Shown: one piece after another, positions 53,462-60,138 of the stretch
Position numbering within the stretch: position 1 is the first letter of the stretch
Layout: every line of letters starts with the position of its first letter
Assembly: GCA_902776285.1 (NCBI GenBank)
Contig: CACYPK010000004.1
Location: 34,558 to 98,557 of the forward strand
Direction: 5' to 3'
Source of the DNA: an uncultured Eubacteriales bacterium
Lineage (GTDB): Bacteria > Bacillota > Clostridia > Peptostreptococcales > Anaerovoracaceae
Length of the DNA: 64,000 nucleotides
The notes under the pieces: generated by a model
What the model saw: the letters and a program-made list of their open reading frames with translations, nothing else
Told to the model about the DNA's origin: nothing
Database searches by the model: none
Program-made: the position numbers and the translations under genes

Positions 53462-54297
53462 TTGTGCAGGAACAAACGAAACTGTGCTGATGCTACACAA
53501 ATTAGCAGATTTTCAAGTGAAACATCATCGGAATACATACTTTTTGTGTATGAAAAGGAGAAGATGGGACCGATATACACAACAATAACGAAAAATTGTG
53601 TATGCAAGGAGTTTTTTCCTTGTGGAATACACAAACAGGCTAATGTAAGGGGAGTCTCATCTCAAATGATCCAACATCTGTGTATCTGGTTAGGGAAAAA
53701 CATAACAAATACACAAGCGTATGCGATGTGGATGTAGATACGATATAAAAACAATCGCTGATACACCCAAAAGCCCATCTCAAAACGAGATCATTGCTGA
53801 AAAAGCACCGTCCGGTGTATGAAACAAAGAAAAAAAGCCTGCAATACACCCAAGTATCAAAAGAGGGTGTATATGCGAAGGATCTTTTAAGTTAGATACA
53901 CCCACATGCCACTTTGATGAGGAGTTAAAGGCAATAATCACGAAAGGCGGTGTAGCTGCAGGAAGAAAACCTATGCAAATACACCCGCACATGTGGCAGG
54001 GCACATACTTATTCAGACAGGGCATGGGCTTTCGCTTAAAAGGGTGTGAAACTGCAGCTTAAAGAGATCATTTCACACCAATACCGCGCTAACGAGGGTG
54101 GTAAAGACACATAAAAGTGAATAATGGTGTGGTTTTCACCGATGATCCCAAAGAATCACACCGAAAACAGAGAAACGGGTGTGAAATCAGCAAACATTCT
54201 CTAGATTTCACACAAATCGGGATCAATAACAACAAATCAGAGATTATTAAGCCTGAAATGGTGTGAATCATCACGATATTATTCTGAAATCACACCC
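53462..54297. repeat. array of twelve 39-bp inverted-repeat units, helically phased, of unknown function
   Basis: The array fills nearly the whole 890-base gap between xdhD and ssnA. Each unit has an 8-base left arm (core GTGT), a unique 23-base interior and a complementary right arm (core ACAC), total 39. Left-arm starts: 53462, 53544, 53596, 53678, 53730, 53813, 53865, 53948, 54042, 54125, 54177, 54259; right arms start 31 bases later. Start-to-start distances are 82, 52, 82, 52, 83, 52, 83, 94, 83, 52, 82. Left/right arms: TTGTGCAG/CTACACAA; TTGTGTAT/ATACACAA twice; CTGTGTAT/ATACACAA; GGATGTAG, CGGTGTAT, GGGTGTAT and CGGTGTAG, all with ATACACCC; GGGTGTGA/TCACACCA; TGGTGTGG/TCACACCG; GGGTGTGA/TCACACAA; TGGTGTGA/TCACACCC. 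Interiors share no similarity. The region is AT-rich, with no credible gene. The last unit ends 13 bases before the ssnA ribosome site. Confidence 0.93.
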
Positions 54298-54323
54298 GGG
54301 CAATCCAGAAGGGAGGATGAATC

Positions 54324-55664
54324 ATGTTACTGATCGGAAATGGACAGTTAATTACCAGAGACCCGGAGTTCCCTTATCTGAAGGACGGCGCTGTCGTTAT
54401 CGACGGCGAGGTCATCAAGGATGTGGGAAGTCTGGCCGACATGAAGGCGGCTTATCCTGACGCTGAATTCGTGGATGCCAAGGGCGGCGTGATCATGCCG
54501 GGTCTTATAAATGCGCATACGCATATATATTCGGGCCTTGCCAGAGGTCTTGCGATCGAAGGCCATAACCCGACCAACTTCTTTGAGATACTCGACGGGA
54601 TGTGGTGGAACATCGACCGTCATCTGACGATAGACGGCACAAAGGCCAGCGCTTACGCGACCATTCTCGACTGCATCAGAGACGGCGTAACAACTATCTT
54701 TGACCATCACGCGAGCTTCTGCGAGATACCGGGTTCGCTCTTCGCTATCAAGGACGTAGCCAAGGAACTGGGCATGAGATCCTGCCTCTGCTATGAAGTA
54801 TCCGAGAGAGACGGCGAGCAGAAGACCATGGAGGCCATCAAGGAGAACGCTGACTTCGCCAAGTGGGCTCTCAAGGAAGACGATGACATGATCAAGGCCA
54901 TGTTCGGCGGACACGCTCTCTTCACCATTTCAGACAAGACATTCGAGAAGATGGTAGAGGCTAACGACGGCATGACGGGCTTCCACATCCACGTATCCGA
55001 GGGCATGAACGACGTTTACGACAGCATCAGAAACTACGGCTGCAAGCCGGTCAACAGGCTGCTCTACAACGGCATCCTCGGCGAGAAGACGCTTCTGGGA
55101 CACTGCATCCACGTGAGCCCGGCCGAGATGGATATCATCAAGGAGACAGGCACCATGGTAGTCAACAACCCTGAGTCCAACATGGGCAACGCGGTAGGCT
55201 GCGCGCCTGTACTGAAGTTCATTGAAAAGGGCATCACCGTCGGAATGGGTACCGACGCGTACACGCACGACATGCTGGAGAGCCTGAAGGTATTCCTGAT
55301 CATCCAGAGACACAACGCTCAGATGCCTAACGTCGCGTGGATGGAAGGAACGAGCATGCTCTTCGATAACAACCGCAAGATCGCGGCCAAGTACTTCAAG
55401 AAGCCTCTGGGCATCCTGAAGGCAGGAGCGGCAGCGGACGTCATCGTGATGGATTACAAGCCGTTCACACCGTTCTCAGACGCCAACATCGACGGCCACA
55501 TGATCTTCGGCTTCATGGGCAAGAACTGCAGGACAACGATAATCAACGGAAAGGTCCTGTACAAAGACAGAGAATTTGTAGATATAGATGAAGAGGCGAT
55601 CAACGCCTGGACTCTGGAGCAGAGCAAGAAGCTCTGGGGCGAACTCAATCACAGAGAATACTGA
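54324..55664 (+). CDS. ssnA: SsnA-like aminohydrolase
   Basis: 446 residues, amidohydrolase superfamily, close to E. coli SsnA (442). Metal ligands: MPGLINAHTHIYSGLARGL (HxH), the FHIHVSEGMNDVYD His, LLGHCIHVSPAEMDI, and the Asp in GMGTDAYTHDMLESL. The family deaminates or dechlorinates purine/triazine-like rings, and SsnA is part of the conserved urate-degradation gene set. Strong ribosome site GGGAGG. Its upstream region is the phased array, so it is the first gene downstream of it and probably heads the ygfK-yqeB-ferredoxin-xdh-hyuA run. A hairpin repeat (55681-55826) follows the stop. Confidence 0.92.
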   Translation: MLLIGNGQLITRDPEFPYLKDGAVVIDGEVIKDVGSLADMKAAYPDAEFVDAKGGVIMPGLINAHTHIYSGLARGLAIEGHNPTNFFEILDGMWWNIDRHLTIDGTKASAYATILDCIRDGVTTIFDHHASFCEIPGSLFAIKDVAKELGMRSCLCYEVSERDGEQKTMEAIKENADFAKWALKEDDDMIKAMFGGHALFTISDKTFEKMVEANDGMTGFHIHVSEGMNDVYDSIRNYGCKPVNRLLYNGILGEKTLLGHCIHVSPAEMDIIKETGTMVVNNPESNMGNAVGCAPVLKFIEKGITVGMGTDAYTHDMLESLKVFLIIQRHNAQMPNVAWMEGTSMLFDNNRKIAAKYFKKPLGILKAGAAADVIVMDYKPFTPFSDANIDGHMIFGFMGKNCRTTIINGKVLYKDREFVDIDEEAINAWTLEQSKKLWGELNHREY

Positions 55665-55680
55665 TCACAGAAGCGTTTAT

Positions 55681-55826
55681 GAGACTCAAAAGCGCGGGCA
55701 CGGGAGGCTCTGCGGCAGCCGGCACTTAGCGATTGACGAGCCGAAGGCGAAGTCAGAGCTTAGTACCGCTGCGTTAAGCCGCAGTGAGGCGAGAGCCGTA
55801 CTCCCGGGAAGGCACTTTTGAGTCTC
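55681..55826 (-). repeat. hairpin-shaped intergenic repeat, copy 2 (opposite orientation)
   Basis: Between ssnA and ygfK. The core at 55711-55801 is the reverse complement of the core of copy 1 (27191-27283) with few changes. Its flanks are a perfect 12-bp terminal inverted repeat GAGACTCAAAAG (55681-55692) / CTTTTGAGTCTC (55815-55826) plus CGGGAG/CTCCCG further in. The flanks do not resemble those of copy 1 but are equally self-complementary. No open frame. Confidence 0.78.
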
Positions 55827-55851
55827 AGTAAAACAGTTAGGAGGGATTATT

Positions 55852-58842
55852 ATGAGTGATATTATGAGACCGATGCCGTATAAGCATTTGCTGGATTGGG
55901 TGTTGACCGAATACGGCAAAAGCGGAAGTATATTCGGTGTTTCCAAGATGGTGAAACACACAAACGGCCAGGCGCTTCCGATCTTTGATGAGAAGATCGA
56001 GTCGCCGTACGGACCGGCGGCCGGCCCTAACACGCAGCTGGCTCAGAACATCATCGCGTCCTACGTTGCGGGCTCAAGGTTCTTCGAACTCAAGACAGTT
56101 CAGGACATGGACGGTCCGGACCTCGCGGCCTGCGTCGCAAAGCCATGCATCACTGCTCACGACGAGTGCTACAACTGCGAATGGTCGACGGAGCTTTATG
56201 TACATCAGGCTTTTGATGAATACGTAAAGGCATGGTTCATCTGCAAGATCCTCGCGAAGGAGCTCGGACTCGGCGATCCTGACGGATTCGTGTTCAACAT
56301 GTCCGTAGGCTATGACCTCGAGGGCATCAAGAAGAACAAAGTGGATACATACATCGACGGCATGAAAGACGCATCTGAGACAGAGGTGTTCAAGGACGCG
56401 ATGGCAGTATCGCTTCAGGCTGTAAAAGACGGCAAATTCAAAGTCGTTGATGAGGAATTCGTAAAGTCCATCCCGGCAAGGATATCCGGCTCGATCACCG
56501 AATCGACGCTGCATGGATGTCCGCCTGATGAGATCGAGAGGATCGCTTCCTATCTGATCAAGGAGAAGGGACTCAACACATTCATCAAGTGCAACCCGAC
56601 GCTGCTCGGCTATGAGTTCGCCAGAGAGCGCCTGGATTCGCTCGGATTCAGCTATATCGCGTTCGACGACCACCACTTCCTTGAGGACCTGCAGTGGGCA
56701 GACGCAGTCCCTATGTTTGAGAGACTGCAGGCGCTCTGCGATGAGAAGGGCCTCGAGTTCGGAGTCAAGCTCACCAACACCTTCCCTGTGGATGTCAAGG
56801 CTGGAGAGCTTCCTTCCGAGGAAATGTATATGTCCGGACGCAGCCTCTTCCCGCTGACCATTGAACTCGCGAGAAGGATCACGAAGCAGTTTGACGGAAA
56901 GCTGAGGATCAGCTTCTCCGGCGGCGCTGACTTCTTCAATATCGCTGAGATATTCGACGCGGGCATATGGCCTATCACGATGGCTACGACTGTCCTTAAG
57001 CCGGGCGGCTATCAGAGGATGAGCCAGATAGGCGAAAAACTGATGGACTGCGGAAATGAAAGATTCAAGGGCGTCGATCTGGCAAAGGTGGAGGCTCTTG
57101 TAGAGTTTTCACAGAAGGGAGGACGCAACTGCAAGCCTATCAAACCGCTTCCGGACAGAAAGAACGGCGAAGACCTGCCTATGCTGGATTGCTTCACGGC
57201 TCCATGCAGCGGCGGATGCCCGATCGAACAGGATATCCCTGCGTACCTCGACGCTATGGACGAGGGCAGATATGAAGACGCTCTGAAGATCATCCTCGAG
57301 AAGAACGCTCTGCCGTTCACTACAGGAACGATCTGTCCGCACACCTGCGCTGACAGGTGCATGAGGAACCACTATGAGTCGGCTCTGCGCATACGCGAGG
57401 TCAAGTTGCAGGCTGCTGAGGCGGCATTCGACAAGGTGCTGCCTGGCCTTAAAGCTGAAGCTGCCGCCGCTAAGAAGGTAGCGGTCGTAGGCGGCGGTCC
57501 TGCCGGACTTGCTGCCGCTTCGTTCCTCTCAAGAGCGGGCGCTGATGTGACTGTATTTGAAAAGAATGACAAGATGGGCGGTGTGCCTCGCTATGTGATC
57601 CCGGGATTCAGGATCGGAGACGACGCTCTCGATAAGGATGTCGCGCTTTGCTCCGCGTACGGCGCGAAGATGGTGACAGGCAAGGAGATCACATCCGTAA
57701 AGAATCTCAAGGCAGAGGGGTTCGACGCTATAATCATGGCTATCGGCGCATGGGCTCCGGGCCGCAAGACTCTCAAATACGGTGATGAACTCGACGCGCT
57801 CGAGTTCCTCGAGGCGGTAAAGGCCGCTCCGGGTTCTGTTGACATCGGCACCGACGTTGTGGTCATCGGAGGCGGAAACACCGCGATGGACGTCGCGAGA
57901 GCCGCCAAGATACAGCCGGGAGTTGAGCATGTACGCCTTGTATACAGAAGAGACAGAAGGAACATGCCGGCTGATGAGGAAGAACTGGTAATGGCTATCG
58001 AAGACGGCGTAGAGTTCATGGAACTCCTGGCGCCGGTCGGAGCAGAGGGCGGAAAGCTCAAATGCGAGATATGCAGACTCGGCGAGCCTGACGCGAGCGG
58101 AAGACGCTCACCTGTTGGCACCGGAGAATTCACCGAAGTGCCTGCGACCGCAGTCATCTGCGCCGTAGGTGAACGCATCAAGGCCGGGCTCTACGAAGAC
58201 GCGGGAGCCGAGATGGATGACAGGGGCAGACCTGTTGTCGATGACAATCTCATGACGACAGTTGACGGTCTCTATGCAGCAGGTGACTGCCGCAGAGGTC
58301 CGGCTACAGTAGTCAAGGCCATCGCGGACGCTCAGACTATCGCGAGCGCCATCCTCGGCGTCAAGTTCGACAAGTACGCCGAAATCAACGCCAAGGGCGA
58401 CATGGACAGCCTGCTCGAGAAGAAGGGCATACTCGCCGATCCGCCTGCAGGCAAGCCTGACCCGAGATGTCTCGGATGCTCCACGGTTTGCGAGGTCTGC
58501 GCGGATGTATGTCCGAACAGGGCGAATGTCGTCATCGACGTACCGTTCTTCGAAAAGCCGCAGATCCTCCACGTGGACGGAATGTGCAACGAGTGCGGCA
58601 ACTGCGCCGTCTTCTGTCCGTACAGCGGACGTCCGTTCAAGGATAAATTCACGCTGTTCTGGAGTGAAGAGGACTTCGCGGACAGCGAGAACAACGGATT
58701 CCTGCCGCTCGGCGGAGACAAGGTACGCGTAAGGCTGTTCGGCAACTCAGGCGATTACGATCTGGCCGACGGCAAGCTGCCTGAAGGCATCGCAGCTTTC
58801 ATCAAGGCTGTAAAAGATAATTATTCATACCTGATAGGATAA
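55852..58842 (+). CDS. ygfK: YgfK-like Fe-S flavoprotein (annotated elsewhere as putative selenate reductase subunit)
   Basis: 996 residues. The N-terminal part (to about 430; GPAAGPNTQLAQNIIASYVA, HGCPPDEIERIASYLIKEKG) resembles a dihydropyrimidine dehydrogenase-like barrel. A GltD-like part follows: CSGGCPIEQDIPAYL (about 455), FAD site VAVVGGGPAGLAAASFLSRA (about 545) and NAD(P) site VVIGGGNTAMDVARAA (about 670). The end has Cys clusters CSTVCEVCADVCPNR (about 876) and CNECGNCAVFCP (about 912), for 4Fe-4S centres. It fits an electron hub between molybdenum hydroxylases and NAD(P)H or an electron acceptor. It is a consistent partner of SsnA, XdhD and HyuA. Ribosome site AGGAGGG. Confidence 0.94.
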   Translation: MSDIMRPMPYKHLLDWVLTEYGKSGSIFGVSKMVKHTNGQALPIFDEKIESPYGPAAGPNTQLAQNIIASYVAGSRFFELKTVQDMDGPDLAACVAKPCITAHDECYNCEWSTELYVHQAFDEYVKAWFICKILAKELGLGDPDGFVFNMSVGYDLEGIKKNKVDTYIDGMKDASETEVFKDAMAVSLQAVKDGKFKVVDEEFVKSIPARISGSITESTLHGCPPDEIERIASYLIKEKGLNTFIKCNPTLLGYEFARERLDSLGFSYIAFDDHHFLEDLQWADAVPMFERLQALCDEKGLEFGVKLTNTFPVDVKAGELPSEEMYMSGRSLFPLTIELARRITKQFDGKLRISFSGGADFFNIAEIFDAGIWPITMATTVLKPGGYQRMSQIGEKLMDCGNERFKGVDLAKVEALVEFSQKGGRNCKPIKPLPDRKNGEDLPMLDCFTAPCSGGCPIEQDIPAYLDAMDEGRYEDALKIILEKNALPFTTGTICPHTCADRCMRNHYESALRIREVKLQAAEAAFDKVLPGLKAEAAAAKKVAVVGGGPAGLAAASFLSRAGADVTVFEKNDKMGGVPRYVIPGFRIGDDALDKDVALCSAYGAKMVTGKEITSVKNLKAEGFDAIIMAIGAWAPGRKTLKYGDELDALEFLEAVKAAPGSVDIGTDVVVIGGGNTAMDVARAAKIQPGVEHVRLVYRRDRRNMPADEEELVMAIEDGVEFMELLAPVGAEGGKLKCEICRLGEPDASGRRSPVGTGEFTEVPATAVICAVGERIKAGLYEDAGAEMDDRGRPVVDDNLMTTVDGLYAAGDCRRGPATVVKAIADAQTIASAILGVKFDKYAEINAKGDMDSLLEKKGILADPPAGKPDPRCLGCSTVCEVCADVCPNRANVVIDVPFFEKPQILHVDGMCNECGNCAVFCPYSGRPFKDKFTLFWSEEDFADSENNGFLPLGGDKVRVRLFGNSGDYDLADGKLPEGIAAFIKAVKDNYSYLIG

Positions 58843-58849
58843 AAGATAA

Positions 58850-59641
58850 ATGTTAGTAGTGATAAAGGGCGCCGGCGATCTCGCCAGCGGAATAGCGCTG
58901 AGACTGCGTCACTCAAAGATAGATGTGGTCATGACGGATCTGCCGGTGCCTCTGGCGGTACGCAGGACGGTGGCTTTTTCGGAAGCCGTCCGTCTTGGCA
59001 GTACTGTAGTTGAAGATGTAAAAGCGGAAAGGGCCGCGAACGCTGAAGAAGCGCGTGACTGCCTATCAAGAGGCGTCATTCCGGTCCTGGTGGATCCGGA
59101 GGCGCTGATCATCAGGGAACTCAAACCTGAGGTCGTAGTCGACGCGATCCTTGCAAAAAAGAATACGGGAACGGCTCTTGATGACGCGAAACTCGTCATC
59201 GGAGTCGGCCCGGGTTTTACCGCGGGCAAAGACTGCCACGCGGTAGTTGAGACCAAGCGCGGTCATACACTCGGCAGAGTTATATGGGAAGGCTCTGCCA
59301 TACCGAACACCGGAGTGCCGGGCAATGTGGGCGGTGAGACCATAAGGCGTCTCATCAAGGCGCCGCGCGCGGGCATATTCCATCCTGAGAAAAACATCGG
59401 CGACATCGTCAAAGAGGGCGATCGCGTCGGCAATGTGGACGGAGAGCCTGTTTGCGCGCAGACTGACGGAAAGATCAGAGGACTGCTTCAGGACGGAGTC
59501 CCTGTTACCAAAGGAATGAAATCCGGAGACGTCGATCCGAGAGGCAGATCCGCGGATCATCTGACAATTTCCGATAAGGCGCTCGCCATCGGAGGCGGAG
59601 TGCTTGAAGCCATCCTTTCTTATGCCGGCGACAGGATTTGA
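58850..59641 (+). CDS. yqeB: YqeB/EF2563-type selenium-dependent molybdenum hydroxylase system protein
   Basis: 263 residues. The start LVVIKGAGDLASGIALRLRH followed by LPVPLAVRRTVAFSEAV and VGVGPGFTAGKDCHAVVE is the signature of the EF2563/YqeB family. That family co-occurs with SelD in genomes lacking selenoproteins and is thought to help add labile selenium to the molybdenum cofactor. A biotin/lipoyl-like fold (GDIVKEGDRVGNVDGEPVCA) is at about 185-205. It starts eight bases after ygfK without a strong ribosome site and so is probably translationally coupled. It supports the idea that the hydroxylases here carry selenium. No selD lies in the window. Confidence 0.93.
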   Translation: MLVVIKGAGDLASGIALRLRHSKIDVVMTDLPVPLAVRRTVAFSEAVRLGSTVVEDVKAERAANAEEARDCLSRGVIPVLVDPEALIIRELKPEVVVDAILAKKNTGTALDDAKLVIGVGPGFTAGKDCHAVVETKRGHTLGRVIWEGSAIPNTGVPGNVGGETIRRLIKAPRAGIFHPEKNIGDIVKEGDRVGNVDGEPVCAQTDGKIRGLLQDGVPVTKGMKSGDVDPRGRSADHLTISDKALAIGGGVLEAILSYAGDRI

Positions 59642-59654
59642 ATAACGAGGGATC

Positions 59655-60116
59655 ATGATAAAGAGGGTAAGAAAAAAGGCATACGTACGCTGCAGAGGCG
59701 GCAGCATCAGCTGCACAAACGGCTGCATAGGATGCGGTCTCTGTGTTTCTGCGTGTCATCTGGCGGCGATAAGACTGGAAGACGGAGCGCCGCCTGTGAT
59801 CGACAGAGCCAAATGCGTAGGCTGCGGACTATGCGCGAAGGCATGCCCGCAGCACCTTATAGAGGTCATATTGCCTGATTACAACATACAGGTGAAATGC
59901 AGCAACTGCGATGCCGGAAAGGCCGCACGCGAGGCCTGCGTCAATTCATGCATAGCCTGCGGGCTTTGCGAGAGGAACTGTCCGGCAGACGCCATTCACG
60001 TGACCGGTAACATAGCTGTTATCGACCCGGACAAGTGCATCTGCTGCGGCATGTGCGCTGTCAAGTGTCCGCGTGGAGTCATAAGAGATTCCAACGGCGT
60101 GATGACCGCTGACTGA
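59655..60116 (+). CDS. polyferredoxin-like 4Fe-4S protein (RnfB/HycB-like)
   Basis: 153 residues with four Cys-rich motifs: CIGCGLCVSAC (about 24-34), CVGCGLCAKACP, CIACGLCERNCP and CICCGMCAVKCP, plus an extra CSNCDAG Cys pair. Three to four 4Fe-4S clusters are expected. No membrane anchor or signal peptide. It lies between yqeB and the selenium-dependent-type xanthine dehydrogenase that has no FAD domain, so it is the obvious electron carrier for that enzyme (inference). The motifs resemble the C-terminal half of RnfB. Confidence 0.9.
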   Translation: MIKRVRKKAYVRCRGGSISCTNGCIGCGLCVSACHLAAIRLEDGAPPVIDRAKCVGCGLCAKACPQHLIEVILPDYNIQVKCSNCDAGKAAREACVNSCIACGLCERNCPADAIHVTGNIAVIDPDKCICCGMCAVKCPRGVIRDSNGVMTAD

Positions 60117-60138
60117 TCCGGCAGAGGAGGTGAGAACC

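Noticed and set aside
53459..54025. Small open frames inside the repeat array (about 60-90 residues, both strands)
   Set aside because: No ribosome sites, no protein-like composition, and they are broken up by the regular repeat pattern.
53987..54041. Sigma-54 (-24/-12) promoter in the array gap
   Set aside because: GG and GC elements occur but with 11 rather than 10 bases between them, and the flanks do not fit.
53462..54297. CRISPR array
   Set aside because: Repeats are only 8 bases, alternate in orientation, change along the array, and spacers are 23, 13 and 43/44 bases; no cas gene is near.
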